In this document: positions 47,629 through 57,422 of the stretch, piece after piece
Layout of the letters: the number at the start of each line of letters is the position of its first letter
How positions within the stretch are numbered: the first letter of the stretch is position 1
From: Pseudobowmanella zhangzhouensis
Lineage (GTDB): Bacteria > Pseudomonadota > Gammaproteobacteria > Enterobacterales > Alteromonadaceae
Assembly (NCBI RefSeq): GCF_042662685.1
Contig: NZ_JBHSYO010000003.1
Coordinates: 445,149 to 509,148, forward strand
DNA length: 64,000 bases
Direction: 5' to 3'
Made by a program: the position numbers and the translations under genes
Notes under the pieces: generated by a model
Told to the model about the DNA's origin: nothing
Database searches by the model: none
What the model saw: only the letters and a program-made list of their open reading frames with translations

Positions 47629-48012
47629 ATGATCGGTTATGTCACCCTTGGCACCAAAGACTTAAACCGTGCCGCAGAATTTTACGATGCACTACTCAGT
47701 GAGTTGGGTTGCGGGCGCTTTATGGAAGATCCCGGCAAATTTATTGCCTGGGCAAACCCGGCTAACCCCAAAGGGGCTGGTCTGGGAATTACCTATCCGT
47801 TTAACGGTGAGGCCATGACAGTTGGCAATGGTGTAATGGTTGCCCTTGAAGCCAAAGATACCGATACCGTGGACAAGGTTTACCACAAGGCGCTTGAGCT
47901 TGGTGGCACCTGTGAGGGGAAACCCGGCGAACGTTTTCCCGGATTCTATGCAGGATAGTTTCGTGATTTAGACGGTAATAAGCTCAATGTATTTATTATG
48001 ACTCAAGCTTAA
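47629..48012 (+). pseudogene. VOC/glyoxalase-like gene interrupted by an in-frame amber codon
   Basis: The gene starts at the ATG at 47629 after CAAGGA and reads a vicinal-oxygen-chelate protein (MIGYVTLGTKDLNRAAEFYD). After residue 109 (GFYAG) a TAG occurs at 47956-47958; reading on in the same frame gives FRDLDGNKLNVFIM and a TAA at 48010. The distal part is the conserved last strand of the family, where a Tyr or similar codon is expected instead of the stop. So the protein is either cut short by 18 residues or needs amber suppression. A single base change explains the stop. Confidence 0.8.
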
Positions 48013-48239
48013 ATTTACTATCCGGGTGGCTCAGCCGAGCTACCCAAAATAATTAAAGGCACAAAACTTGCTGTTTTTAATTATGGCGTCTCGCCTGTTG
48101 TACCCCATGGTTTCGTTGTAGCCGTACTCAAACCAGCAAATAAAAAATATAACCTAATCAATTCAATTGGTTAGCATGAAAATTCAAGCGTGAAGCTGAA
48201 TTTCCGTACTAATCAAATGGCCACGATGGAAGCTGGCTT

Positions 48240-48914
48240 ATGCTCACGGCACTGTTATTTTCGTCAACTATTTTGACAACTTCACTTCTGGTCAACCCAG
48301 AAGCGCTTCATCAATTTGCGCTGTCTATATGGCCCGCACAAATCGTATTAATTGCGATTGCCGGCTTAACCCTGCGCTATCTGTTTGTCGGTGATGATGG
48401 CAGATGGCCAGCGTGGATTTTGGCACTGTTTTTCTGTTTAAGCGGCATCAGTATGTTCTGGTTGCACGAAGCGCACAGTACCTCTGTCATCGCATTATTT
48501 GGCTTGCTGTTTATCCTGCAGGGGCTGCTGTGGCTGTTAAGCGCGTCACAGACAGATATTATCCCGGCGAATAGCCATATATTTAGCCGCATAGGCATGG
48601 CGGGCTGCATGCTGAGCGTATTCGGCCCCTTATTTATTGCGCCCTTTTTAGACCATGCCTGGTGGATGGTCGGTATCGCTGGACTCGCCCCGACCCCCAC
48701 CAGTCTGCTGGGGCTAAGTGCATTATTCTTGTTAGAGGGTCGCTTACGCTGGCGTTTATCACCCATTCCTTTTGCCTGGATCATCTACCATGGCTATGTA
48801 TGCTTTGAAGCCAATTCAATGACGTGGTTTATCCTGCCACTAGTTGCCATCTCATTGATGCTATTGATGTTTTTTGAATATTTGAATTACTGGCGAATCC
48901 CCGAATCTGATTGA
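48240..48914 (+). CDS. Multi-pass membrane protein of unknown function
   Basis: A 224-residue hydrophobic protein with about seven membrane helices (first LLFSSTILTTSLLV, last WFILPLVAISLMLLMFF), few charged residues and no motif that I recognise. The gene lies between the broken VOC gene and qmcA/nfeD and has no overlap with either, so it may be transcribed alone. Size and helix pattern would fit a DUF6064-like protein, but that is not secure. Confidence 0.7.
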   Translation: MLTALLFSSTILTTSLLVNPEALHQFALSIWPAQIVLIAIAGLTLRYLFVGDDGRWPAWILALFFCLSGISMFWLHEAHSTSVIALFGLLFILQGLLWLLSASQTDIIPANSHIFSRIGMAGCMLSVFGPLFIAPFLDHAWWMVGIAGLAPTPTSLLGLSALFLLEGRLRWRLSPIPFAWIIYHGYVCFEANSMTWFILPLVAISLMLLMFFEYLNYWRIPESD

Positions 48915-48973
48915 CAAATGCGGTGATAGCACGTTACAACCTAGCCCTATTTCATACAGGAGTGGTCTGAATC

Positions 48974-49912
48974 ATGGGAAGTTTATTGGACTCAGTGTTT
49001 ACCTATCAAATCGCGCTTTTCGTGCTCGTCGTCGTTATTCTGAAGAGCTCGATGAAGTTTGTGCCGCAAAATCGCGCCTTCATTATTGAGCGTTTCGGCA
49101 AATACAACCGCACCTTAGAAGCGGGCTTGAATTTCATTGTGCCGTTCATTGATACGGTCAGCTATGACCGTTCCCTGAAAGAGCAGGCCATCGACGTGCC
49201 CAGTCAGGGCGCGATCACCAGAGACAATATCAGTCTGACCGTTGATGGCGTGTTGTATTTAAAGGTGCTTGATCCATACAAAGCGTCATACGGGGTGGAG
49301 GATTATACCTTCGCCGTGACGCAATTAGCGCAAACCACTATGCGTAGCGAAATCGGTAAAATGGAGTTGGATAAAACCTTTGAAGAGCGTGATGCGCTGA
49401 ATATCAATATCGTTAACTCCATTAACGAAGCCGCACAGCCCTGGGGCGTGCAGGTGTTACGTTACGAAATCAAAGACATCGTGCCACCCCAATCTGTGAT
49501 GGAAGCGATGGAGCGTCAGATGAAAGCGGAGCGTGAAAAACGCGCTAAGATTCTGGAGTCCGAAGGTGACCGCCAGGCCGCGATAAACGTAGCGGAAGGT
49601 CAGAAGCAGTCTATCGTGCTTGCCGCCGAAGCCGACAAAGAGCAGCAAATCCTTAAAGCCGAAGGTGAGGCAAGCGCAATCATTCGCGTTGCCGAAGCCA
49701 AAGCAGAAGCCTTAGCCAAAGTCGGTGAAGTCGCCAACACCTCTGAGGGTGGCAAAGCGATTGAGCTTGATCTGGCGACACTGGCAATTGCAGCGAAAGA
49801 AGCCATCGCAAAACAGTCATCTGTCGTGTTATTGCCCGATAGTGCGACCGACATCAGCAATGTTGTGAGTCAGGCCACCGCAGTGTGGAAGAAGCTCACT
49901 AAGGAGTCCTAA
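48974..49912 (+). CDS. qmcA: SPFH/stomatin-like membrane protein (QmcA)
   Basis: A 312-residue protein: an N-terminal membrane helix (residues 8-25), the Band 7/SPFH domain (VPQNRAFIIERFGKYNRTLEAGLNF, then VDGVLYLKV), and a coiled coil rich in Ala/Glu (EGDRQAAINVAEGQKQSI). SPFH proteins form large cages in the inner membrane that organise proteases and lipids. Its stop overlaps the ATG of the NfeD gene by one base, which is the usual QmcA/NfeD pairing. Confidence 0.93.
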   Translation: MGSLLDSVFTYQIALFVLVVVILKSSMKFVPQNRAFIIERFGKYNRTLEAGLNFIVPFIDTVSYDRSLKEQAIDVPSQGAITRDNISLTVDGVLYLKVLDPYKASYGVEDYTFAVTQLAQTTMRSEIGKMELDKTFEERDALNINIVNSINEAAQPWGVQVLRYEIKDIVPPQSVMEAMERQMKAEREKRAKILESEGDRQAAINVAEGQKQSIVLAAEADKEQQILKAEGEASAIIRVAEAKAEALAKVGEVANTSEGGKAIELDLATLAIAAKEAIAKQSSVVLLPDSATDISNVVSQATAVWKKLTKES

Positions 49913-50385
49913 TGCTGGAATTTTTCCACAATAATCTGGCCGAGTTCTTTATTGCGCTAGGCATTCTGCTGATGGCCATTGAAGCCGGCATCATGGGCTT
50001 TGCTACTCTTTTCCTGTTTTTTATTGGCGCAGGTGCCTTACTAACGGGTATAGCGATGAACTTAGGTTGGGTCGCGTATGACTGGACCAGTGCGTTCATC
50101 TCCCTAGCGGTGATTTCAGCAGTTATCACTGCGGCCCTGTGGAAGCCAATGAAAAACCTGCAAAATCAAACAGACGATCCTGCTAAACCACACTCAGATT
50201 TTGTTGGTGTGGAGTTTGATTTAACCAGCGAACTATCCAGTAAGCAGGTGTCCAGTTACAAATATTCCGGCATATTATGGGCCGTTCGAGCCGGTGTGCC
50301 GATTCCGGAAACCCTGCCCAGCGGCACGAAAGTGCGCGTTGTCTCTGTTGAAGTGGGCACGCTGTACGTCGCCCCTGCCGAATAA
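49912..50385 (+). CDS. NfeD-family protein
   Basis: A 157-residue protein: two or three membrane helices in the first 80 residues and a C-terminal OB-fold domain that starts near VGVEFDLTSEL and ends RVVSVEVGTLYV. This is the short NfeD1b type without the ClpP-like protease domain. It works with the SPFH protein encoded just upstream; the overlap TAATG implies coupling. A 12-bp hairpin follows. Confidence 0.9.
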   Translation: MLEFFHNNLAEFFIALGILLMAIEAGIMGFATLFLFFIGAGALLTGIAMNLGWVAYDWTSAFISLAVISAVITAALWKPMKNLQNQTDDPAKPHSDFVGVEFDLTSELSSKQVSSYKYSGILWAVRAGVPIPETLPSGTKVRVVSVEVGTLYVAPAE

Positions 50386-50393
50386 ACCAACAA

Positions 50394-50425
50394 CCAGTGG
50401 CAAATTTAACCAGATTTGCCACTGG
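50394..50425 (+). terminator. Strong hairpin after nfeD (no T-run)
   Basis: The arms CCAGTGGCAAAT and ATTTGCCACTGG are a perfect 12-bp inverted repeat with an 8-base loop. No U-tract follows, so it may stabilise the 3' end of the qmcA-nfeD mRNA rather than terminate it. Confidence 0.55.
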
Positions 50426-50527
50426 TCATACCCCTGAATCTGTTGTTTTACATGCATTTTTTAGCGCTTCCGTTATGCTATAGGGCTACACCTTAATACG
50501 CTAACAAGTGGTTAGATTTAGCTCCTC

Positions 50528-52219
50528 ATGACACAACAGAAAAAACGTCCGTTATACATTCATCATGCCGGTCCGGCACTGCTCGAAACACCGCTACTGA
50601 ATAAAGGCAGTGCATTTACCCGTGACGAGCGGGCTGCGTTCAATCTAACCGGCTTATTACCGCCACGTTTTGAAACGCTGGAGGATCAAGTAAGACGGGC
50701 GTATATGCAGTACAGTAGTTTCGAAGAGCCAATCAATAAGCACATCTATTTGCGCGGCATCCAGGACTCCAACGAAACCCTGTTCCATGCTTTGTTGCAG
50801 CAACATCTGGAAGAGATGATGCCGATCATCTATACGCCAATTGTTGGTGAGGCCTGCGAGCGATTTTCTGATATCTATCGCAGCAATCGTGGTTTGTTTA
50901 TTGCCTATTCTGAGCGGGAATATATCGATGACATTCTGCGTAACGCCACCAAACAAAAAGTTAAAGTCATCGTTGTGACTGATGGCGAACGTATTCTTGG
51001 TTTGGGCGATCAGGGTATCGGCGGTATGGGGATCCCAATCGGTAAACTTTCTTTGTATACCGCCTGCGGCGGGATCAGCCCCGCCTATACCATGCCAATT
51101 ATGCTGGATGTGGGCACCAACAACGAAAAACTACTGGCTGATCCTATGTATATGGGCTCACGTCATAAACGTATCAGCCAGGATGAATACGACGAGTTTA
51201 TCGAATTATTCATCAATGCCGTTAAACGCCGCTGGCCCAATGCCATGATTCAGTTCGAGGATTTTGCCCAGCCGAATGCGATGCCGATTCTGAAAAAGTA
51301 TCAGGATCAGGTGTGTTGCTTTAATGACGATATTCAGGGCACTGCCGCCGTCACGGTCGGTACTTTGCTGGCAGCCTGCCGCACTAAGCAGGCGCGATTG
51401 TCCGAACAAAAAGTGGTATTTGTTGGCGCCGGTTCGGCTGGTTGCGGCATCGCCGAGCAAATCATTTGCCAGATGGTAGCAGAGGGTCTGAGCGAGGCGC
51501 AGGCACGTTCACAAATCTACATGGTGGATCGTTTTGGCCTGTTAACCAGCGATATGCCGGGCCTGCGTGATTTTCAGCAGGCATTGGCACAGCCGACAGA
51601 TTCACTGGCAGACTGGACCTATAGCGGCGACTATCCTTCACTGCTGGATGTCATGCACTGTGCCAAGCCCGGCATTCTGATTGGTGTGTCCGGTCAGCCA
51701 CGCCTGTTCACCGAACAAGTCGTGCGCGCCATGCATCAGCATTGTCCGCAGCCGATTATTTTCCCGCTGAGTAACCCGATTAAGCAAATCGAAGCACATC
51801 CGAAAGATTTAATCGAATGGACAAACGGCGAGGTCATCGTTGCCACCGGTAGCCCATTCAAACCAATTAACTATCAGGGTAAGCAATATCCGGTCGCGCA
51901 GTGCAACAACAGTTATATTTTCCCGGGCGTGGGATTGGGCGTTATTGCCGGTAAGCTCACCCGAATTACCGATGAAATGCTGCTGATTGCCAGTGAGACC
52001 TTGGCGGCAGCGTCTCCACTAGCCAATACCGGTCACGGAGAATTACTGCCACCACTGACCGAATTGGCGACCCTGAGTAAACAAATTGCCTTTGCGGTCG
52101 CGAAAACCGGCCAGCAACAAGGGTTGGCACTGGAAATGAGTGACGAGATGTTGGAGCAGAGCATTGAAGCTAACTTTTGGAAACCTAACTATCGTCAATA
52201 CAGACGGGTTAGCGTGTAG
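50528..52219 (+). CDS. maeA: NAD-dependent malic enzyme
   Basis: A 563-residue enzyme that turns malate and NAD+ into pyruvate, CO2 and NADH. The N-terminal malic domain has [13 protein letters not shown] and the catalytic Tyr/Lys region, the metal site lies at [11 protein letters not shown], and the NAD domain begins [16 protein letters not shown]. Length matches the MaeA/SfcA type (about 565), not the longer NADP-type MaeB with its phosphotransacetylase end. It is monocistronic and ends in a good terminator. The ribosome site is weak. Confidence 0.95.
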   Translation: MTQQKKRPLYIHHAGPALLETPLLNKGSAFTRDERAAFNLTGLLPPRFETLEDQVRRAYMQYSSFEEPINKHIYLRGIQDSNETLFHALLQQHLEEMMPIIYTPIVGEACERFSDIYRSNRGLFIAYSEREYIDDILRNATKQKVKVIVVTDGERILGLGDQGIGGMGIPIGKLSLYTACGGISPAYTMPIMLDVGTNNEKLLADPMYMGSRHKRISQDEYDEFIELFINAVKRRWPNAMIQFEDFAQPNAMPILKKYQDQVCCFNDDIQGTAAVTVGTLLAACRTKQARLSEQKVVFVGAGSAGCGIAEQIICQMVAEGLSEAQARSQIYMVDRFGLLTSDMPGLRDFQQALAQPTDSLADWTYSGDYPSLLDVMHCAKPGILIGVSGQPRLFTEQVVRAMHQHCPQPIIFPLSNPIKQIEAHPKDLIEWTNGEVIVATGSPFKPINYQGKQYPVAQCNNSYIFPGVGLGVIAGKLTRITDEMLLIASETLAAASPLANTGHGELLPPLTELATLSKQIAFAVAKTGQQQGLALEMSDEMLEQSIEANFWKPNYRQYRRVSV

Positions 52220-52233
52220 TCGATTGCCCTGTC

Positions 52234-52262
52234 AAAAAGCCACCAGCCGGTGGCTTTTTTGT
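52234..52262 (+). terminator. Terminator of maeA
   Basis: AAAAAGCCACC, an AG loop, and GGTGGCTTTTTT: a stem with flanking A- and T-runs, 15 bases after the stop. Confidence 0.88.
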
Positions 52263-52364
52263 TTCAGACCTTTTATCAGCGAATGCTCAGCTAAATCTCA
52301 GGTCTTTATCAGGTTTTTCAGTGCCCGCGATGTCATCCTGCCCAAAACTCAACTGGAGCACATC

Positions 52365-52943
52365 ATGCCTATGTTAATCCCGACCATTAAGAACGCTAAT
52401 CCCATCCGTCTGCTCGCTTGGGGCGCAGCCTTGTTACTGTGGTTACTACCCGCCATCGCCATGCAATTTACCGCTGAAGTGAACTGGACCGCGCTGGATT
52501 TTACAGTTTTCGCCGCCATGATCGGCAGCGTCGGCCTGGCGCTGGATCGATTGGTGCATCTGTCAGCCAACGCAAGTTTTCGCCTGGCGTCTATCGCGTT
52601 GATGTTTACCTTGTTTTTACTTATCTGGGTCAATCTGGCGGTGGGGATTATCGGTGGAGACTCAGAGCCTCTCAATCTGATCTACGCCCTGGTCCTCGTC
52701 GCTGGCGTCGTGATGGCATGGGCGGGGCGATTTACACCTAATGCCATGCTCAAATGCTGTTTAATTATGGCCGTGACCCAAAGTGTAATTACCCTTGTTG
52801 CCATTATTCTCGGCTGGGGCCAGCCCTACAGCACGCCAATGATGCTGTTTATTGGCAACGGTATCTTTATTCTCGGTTTTCTCACTGCTGGTGCACTGTT
52901 TTACCACGCAGCGCGTGGCGATTTCCCTGCTAAGACAGATTAA
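52365..52943 (+). CDS. Membrane protein of unknown function
   Basis: A 192-residue protein with six hydrophobic segments (PIRLLAWGAALLLWLLPAIA first, LFIGNGIFILGFLTAGALF last). The ATG at 52365 has TGGAGC before it; the open frame runs back into maeA but that part is not family-like. A membrane-bound winged-helix gene follows after 46 bp on the same strand, so the two may form a regulatory pair. No family is recognised. Confidence 0.72.
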   Translation: MPMLIPTIKNANPIRLLAWGAALLLWLLPAIAMQFTAEVNWTALDFTVFAAMIGSVGLALDRLVHLSANASFRLASIALMFTLFLLIWVNLAVGIIGGDSEPLNLIYALVLVAGVVMAWAGRFTPNAMLKCCLIMAVTQSVITLVAIILGWGQPYSTPMMLFIGNGIFILGFLTAGALFYHAARGDFPAKTD

Positions 52944-52989
52944 GATACAGTGTAAAAAGCAAAGTATTTCAAAGAATTAGTTTTTGCAG

Positions 52990-53988
52990 ATGATCAAATT
53001 TGGCACCTTTACGCTCGACATTCAGAATCGGCAGCTATTTGAGAACGACCAACGCGTGGAGCTTAATCCACGCTATCTGGATGCACTCATCTTATTAATC
53101 CAGCATCGGGGTGAGCTGGTCGCGAAAGACGTATTTTTTGACTCTGTGTGGCCCGGGGTTGTGGTGACTGATGATGCGCTCACCCAATGTATCAAGACCT
53201 TACGCAAACTGTTACGCGACTCTGCCACCGCCCCGGTCTTTATCCAAACAGTGCCGAAACATGGCTACCGTTTTATCGCCGAATGCCGTGAGCAAACCGA
53301 TCCACAGCCTGCAATCACCCAGCATAGCTATCTGGCCATCGCTCATCCCGGATGGCGCCTGTTTATCGGTGGTCTCGCCGGCGGCGCATTGGCAGGCCTG
53401 TTTGGCGGTATATTAATCGCGATGGGATTACTGCAACTGCAACCACATGCCGGTGCGTTCTCCACCCTGATCACCATTACCAGTCTGACCCTGTTTATGG
53501 CGTTACTTGGCAGCGCCGGGATCAGTACGGGTGTGGCGCTGAGTCGCCACATGCGGTTTCCCATCCTTCCCATCGCCAGCGCCGCCATAGGCGGCATGCT
53601 GGTTGGTGCGTTAGTGAAACTGGTGGGATTTGACACCTTGCAGTTACTGACCGGTCAGGTTCCCACTACGATTACAGGTGCATGGGAAGGACTATTGCTC
53701 GGTTTTAGTGCCGGCTCGGCCTATTGGCTGTTGGGTCATCCGGGGCGCTTTCGATTTGCCATCTCGGCAGGAGTCGGCGTGTTAACCGGTGCCTGTATTC
53801 AACTTTCTGGTGGACAATTGATGGTTGGCAGCTTGTTCGCGCTGGCACAGCAGTACCCAAATGCATCGTTGAATATCCCACCGTTACCCCCGCTTATCAG
53901 CCTGCTAATCTGCATGCTGGAAGCCCTCGTTTTTACGGTCTTTATTGGCCTTGGGCTGACACTGGCAACCCGTTCACCAAAGGATTGA
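52990..53988 (+). CDS. Membrane-bound winged-helix transcription regulator
   Basis: A 332-residue protein. Residues 1-100 form an OmpR/CadC-type winged helix (TLDIQNRQLFENDQRVELNPR, then YGHGYRF-like PKHGYRFIAEC). The rest, from about residue 118, is six membrane helices and not the usual single helix plus periplasmic sensor. It resembles ToxR/CadC-type regulators in the DNA-binding part only. It may control its own locus or the neighbouring membrane protein. The start is an ATG at 52990 with only a weak ribosome site. Confidence 0.8.
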   Translation: MIKFGTFTLDIQNRQLFENDQRVELNPRYLDALILLIQHRGELVAKDVFFDSVWPGVVVTDDALTQCIKTLRKLLRDSATAPVFIQTVPKHGYRFIAECREQTDPQPAITQHSYLAIAHPGWRLFIGGLAGGALAGLFGGILIAMGLLQLQPHAGAFSTLITITSLTLFMALLGSAGISTGVALSRHMRFPILPIASAAIGGMLVGALVKLVGFDTLQLLTGQVPTTITGAWEGLLLGFSAGSAYWLLGHPGRFRFAISAGVGVLTGACIQLSGGQLMVGSLFALAQQYPNASLNIPPLPPLISLLICMLEALVFTVFIGLGLTLATRSPKD

Positions 53989-54023
53989 TCCGCGTCAATC
54001 CTACGTGACACTCTTTCTTTTAA

Positions 54024-54043
54024 AATTTAGAAAAATCTAAATT
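54024..54043. promoter_or_regulatory. AT-rich palindrome, probable operator of the MMPL operon
   Basis: The arms AATTTAGA and TCTAAATT are perfect 8-bp inverted repeats separated by AAAA. They lie 76-95 bp before the first gene of the operon. AT-rich palindromes of this kind are typical for ArsR repressors, and the operon ends with an ArsR gene. Confidence 0.6.
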
Positions 54044-54073
54044 AGCGCATGACAAAATAAATGCGTCAGCGTA

Positions 54074-54096
54074 TATTTCAGAACAATCTAAATTAG
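54074..54096. promoter_or_regulatory. Second, imperfect operator-like element
   Basis: The 11-base ATCTAAATTAG at 54086-54096 repeats exactly the right part of the first palindrome (54035-54045). The left arm (ATTTCA) is only partly matching. The two sites are 51 bp apart, about five helical turns, so bound regulators would face the same side. Confidence 0.45.
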
Positions 54097-54118
54097 TAGC
54101 AATTTAACTAAGGACACG

Positions 54119-56614
54119 ATGAAAGCCTGGGTATTACATTTGGCCATCGCCCGTCGTAAATGGGTGTTTTGGGGACTCGCATTATTAACTGCCGTAATGG
54201 TGGCACAACTGCCACGCATTCAAATTGATACCGATCCGGAAAACATGCTGCCTGCAGATAATCAGGCACGCATTTTCCACAATCAGGCTCGCGAAACCTT
54301 TGCCATGCACGATGCGATTGTGGTCGGCGCGGTTAACAACGATGGAATTTATACCCCCGAATCACTCGCCGCGCTAAAAAGTGTCAGTGACTTTGCCGCC
54401 ACGCTGGACGGCGTCATCGTGCAAGATCTGATGTCATTGTCTGCGGTGGACAACATCACACAGGAAGGCCCGGGAACGATACGTTTCGAGTGGATGATGA
54501 AGCAAGTCCCCGAAACCAGCGAAAAAGCCGCCCAACTGCGCAGCAATGTCGAGCGCTTGCCTTTGCTATTCAATACTCTGGTTAGCGAAGACGGCAAAGC
54601 CGCCGCGATTTATGTCCCCATCATCGATAAAAACCAAAGTTATGCCATCGCGCGCCAGTTACAGGCACACATTGATAGCCTGAGTAGCACAGACCAATGG
54701 CATATCACCGGTCTGCCTGTGGCAGAAGACCGCTTTGGCTATGAGATGTTTGTGCAAATGGGGATCTCTGCGCCACTGGCCGGCCTGATGATTTTTGTTT
54801 TGCTGTTCATTTTCTTCCGCAACGTGCCCTTTATTACCGCCCCCATGATTGTGGCAATGGCAACCGTGTTGATCACCATGGGGTTATTGATCGGCATGGG
54901 GTTCACCGTGCACATTATGTCCTCAATGATTGCCATTTTTCTGATGCCCATCGCCGTGGTGGACTCGGTGCATATCATGTCGGAATTTGCTGATCGCTAT
55001 CGCCCGGGCATGTCTGTAAAAGAGGTGATTAAAGAAATCGTCGGCCACCTTTTCACGCCCATGTTGTATACCTCAGTGACCTCTACAGTGGGCTTTTTGT
55101 CCCTGATGCTGACGCCGATTCCACCGGTGCAGATCTTTGGTGCATTTGTCGGTTTCGGCATCATGTTAGCGTTTGTCATTACCATTGTGTTTATTCCCGC
55201 CTATCTGGTCAGCCTGAACCCGGCCACACTGGATAAGATGCAACAACATTTGCCGGATGAGACCCAATCCAAGTTGGCTGGCGCGGTGCGCAAGCTGGGT
55301 AAACTGGCTGGCAGCCATGCCAAATTATGGCTGATGGGATTTATGCTGATTTTCGCCTTCTCTGTGTGGGGGATCAGCAAGATTCAAATTAATGACAATC
55401 CGGTACGCTGGTTCAAACAAGACCATCAATTGCGCGTTGCCGACCGGGTGTTAAATGATCACTTTGCCGGTACCTACGATGCGTTTTTAGTCCTGCAATC
55501 AACGACGGCCCCTAATACAGCAATCAATCGTGCCCTGGAAACGGCCGCGTCCAGCATGTCTTCAGCCTCGGCTAACTGGCTGAAGTCGTTAAAAACACTG
55601 GGGCTGGACCAAGCGATTAGCGCCATTGATGACAAACTGTTTGAGATGACTGACAGCACAGATCAGGCTGCGCTTGAACAACTGATGATGTCGCTGGAGC
55701 AAATCAATCGCGACAGTAAAGTGTTCACTCAGCCAGAAGTACTGGAATATATGGCGGGCCTGCAGGCGCATATGCAGCAAAGCGGCCTGGTCGGTAAGTC
55801 CAACTCCCTGACCGATGTAGTGAAAACCGTCAATCGTGAGCTGCGCAGCGGCGAGCAGTCGGACTATCAATTGCCAGCAACCGCCAATGGTGTGGCGCAG
55901 GCATTGTTGCAATATCAATCTTCACACCGCCCGGATGACCTGTGGCACTTTGTCACCCCGGACTACCAACAATCTCTGCTGTGGTTGCAATTAACCAGTG
56001 GTGATAATCAGGATATGACTGCGGTAGTCGATTTAGTTGATGACTATGTGGCAACGAATCCGCTACCCGAGGGTTTGCGCTACGATTGGGCCGGCAAAGC
56101 ATATCTGAATGTAGTCTGGCAACAGGCCATGGTGGCCGGAATGCTCGACAGCCTTATCAGTGCCTTCATCACCGTATTTATCATGATGGTGATCCTGTTC
56201 CGTTCTCTGGTCTATGGCACGCTGGCCATGTTACCGCTGACCATTACCATCAGCCTGATTTACGGCCTGATTGGCTGGATAGGTAAGGATTACGATATGC
56301 CGATTGCGGTATTGTCTTCTCTTACACTGGGCTTATCGGTTGATTTCGCCATTCACTTCCTCGAGCGTGCGCGAGATACCTACCGCAATACGGGCAACCT
56401 GCGCACTGCATTACAGGTGATGTTCGAAGAGCCTGGCCGCGCCATCAGCCGCAATGCCATCGTGATCGCTATGGGCTTCACGCCGTTACTGTTTGCACCT
56501 CTGGTGCCTTACATCACGGTGGGGATTTTCCTCGCCAGCATTATGGCCGTCTCAGCCCTGGTAACATTGATCATGTTGCCAGCCTTAATGACCCTGTTAC
56601 AGCGCCGTGTTTAA
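54119..56614 (+). CDS. MMPL/RND-type lipid exporter
   Basis: An 831-residue inner-membrane protein of the MMPL family with two repeats, each of one helix, a periplasmic loop and five helices. Key motifs are IDTDPENMLP after the first helix, the loop MPIAVVDSVHIMSEFADRYRPG (first repeat) and LSSLTLGLSVDFAIHFLERARD (second repeat). Members export hydrophobic lipids, hopanoids or siderophores by proton flow. It is the first gene of an operon with an LolA-like protein, a beta-barrel, a DUF2892 protein and an ArsR regulator. This is a trans-envelope path for a hydrophobic compound of unknown identity. Confidence 0.93.
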   Translation: MKAWVLHLAIARRKWVFWGLALLTAVMVAQLPRIQIDTDPENMLPADNQARIFHNQARETFAMHDAIVVGAVNNDGIYTPESLAALKSVSDFAATLDGVIVQDLMSLSAVDNITQEGPGTIRFEWMMKQVPETSEKAAQLRSNVERLPLLFNTLVSEDGKAAAIYVPIIDKNQSYAIARQLQAHIDSLSSTDQWHITGLPVAEDRFGYEMFVQMGISAPLAGLMIFVLLFIFFRNVPFITAPMIVAMATVLITMGLLIGMGFTVHIMSSMIAIFLMPIAVVDSVHIMSEFADRYRPGMSVKEVIKEIVGHLFTPMLYTSVTSTVGFLSLMLTPIPPVQIFGAFVGFGIMLAFVITIVFIPAYLVSLNPATLDKMQQHLPDETQSKLAGAVRKLGKLAGSHAKLWLMGFMLIFAFSVWGISKIQINDNPVRWFKQDHQLRVADRVLNDHFAGTYDAFLVLQSTTAPNTAINRALETAASSMSSASANWLKSLKTLGLDQAISAIDDKLFEMTDSTDQAALEQLMMSLEQINRDSKVFTQPEVLEYMAGLQAHMQQSGLVGKSNSLTDVVKTVNRELRSGEQSDYQLPATANGVAQALLQYQSSHRPDDLWHFVTPDYQQSLLWLQLTSGDNQDMTAVVDLVDDYVATNPLPEGLRYDWAGKAYLNVVWQQAMVAGMLDSLISAFITVFIMMVILFRSLVYGTLAMLPLTITISLIYGLIGWIGKDYDMPIAVLSSLTLGLSVDFAIHFLERARDTYRNTGNLRTALQVMFEEPGRAISRNAIVIAMGFTPLLFAPLVPYITVGIFLASIMAVSALVTLIMLPALMTLLQRRV

Positions 56615-56624
56615 GGAGTTAATC

Positions 56625-57419
56625 ATGCAACGAATTCGCTTATTAGCCCCATTACTGTTCGCCATGGCATTACCAGCCAGTGCGCAAGACATTGATGCCC
56701 GGGAAATTGTCAAACAAGCAGAACTGGCTGCGTACTACGCCGGCGATGATGGCCGTAGTGCCGCTCGCATGTTGATTAAGGACGCACAAGGCCGTACCCA
56801 GACCCGTCAGTTTATTATTCTGCGTAAAGATCGCGAGGACGGCGGCGCACAGGATATGATGGTGTTTTTCTCCCGCCCGTCTGATGTACGTAACACGGTA
56901 TTTCGCGTGGTGAAACAGGTCGAACGCGATGACGATCGCTGGCTGTATTTACCCGGTCTGGATTTGGTCAAACGTATTTCCGCCGGCGATAAACGTACAT
57001 CATTCGTGGGCTCTCACTTTTTCTATGAAGATGTATCGGGCCGCCGTACCGATGAGGACAGCTTTACGCTATTAAGTGACGAGGGCGAGCGCTACGTACT
57101 GGAAGGCAAACCAACTGATCCTGCCAGTGTCGAATTCAACCGCTATGTAGTGGAGATCGACAAACAAACCAAACTGCCCATGCTGATCAACTTTTACCAA
57201 AACGGTGATCAACCATACCGCCGCGTGGAGGCCCTGAAAATCGAGAACATTCAGGGGCATCCAACCGTGACCCACTCGCGGGTATCGGATCTGCAAAGTG
57301 GTGGCTCGACCGAGATGCAATTTCGCTTTGTCAGCTATGACCTGGGTTTACCAGACGATATTTTCAGCGAGCGCAGCCTGCGCAACCCGCCTACTGACTG
57401 GTTAACTCTGCGGGACTAG
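56625..57419 (+). CDS. Outer-membrane lipoprotein-sorting (LolA-like) protein
   Basis: A 264-residue periplasmic protein with a signal peptide (residues 1-21, ending A-S-A). The mature part begins DIDAREIVKQAELAAYYAGDDG and shows the half-barrel of the LolA/LolB superfamily with RWLYLPGLDLVKRIS and FVGSHFFYEDVSGR. Such proteins carry lipids through the periplasm. It follows the MMPL gene after 10 bases with an AAGGAG ribosome site, and the next gene starts 3 bases on. The frame extends 6 codons further up into the MMPL gene. Confidence 0.9.
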   Translation: MQRIRLLAPLLFAMALPASAQDIDAREIVKQAELAAYYAGDDGRSAARMLIKDAQGRTQTRQFIILRKDREDGGAQDMMVFFSRPSDVRNTVFRVVKQVERDDDRWLYLPGLDLVKRISAGDKRTSFVGSHFFYEDVSGRRTDEDSFTLLSDEGERYVLEGKPTDPASVEFNRYVVEIDKQTKLPMLINFYQNGDQPYRRVEALKIENIQGHPTVTHSRVSDLQSGGSTEMQFRFVSYDLGLPDDIFSERSLRNPPTDWLTLRD

Positions 57420-57422
57420 ACC

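Noticed and set aside
48021..48042. Hairpin GGGTGGCTC/GAGCTACCC after the VOC gene as a terminator
   Set aside because: There is no T-run on either side, so it cannot be called a terminator with confidence.
52140..52364. Longer start for the membrane protein after maeA
   Set aside because: It would overlap the maeA 3' end and run through its terminator; the ATG at 52365 has a ribosome site.
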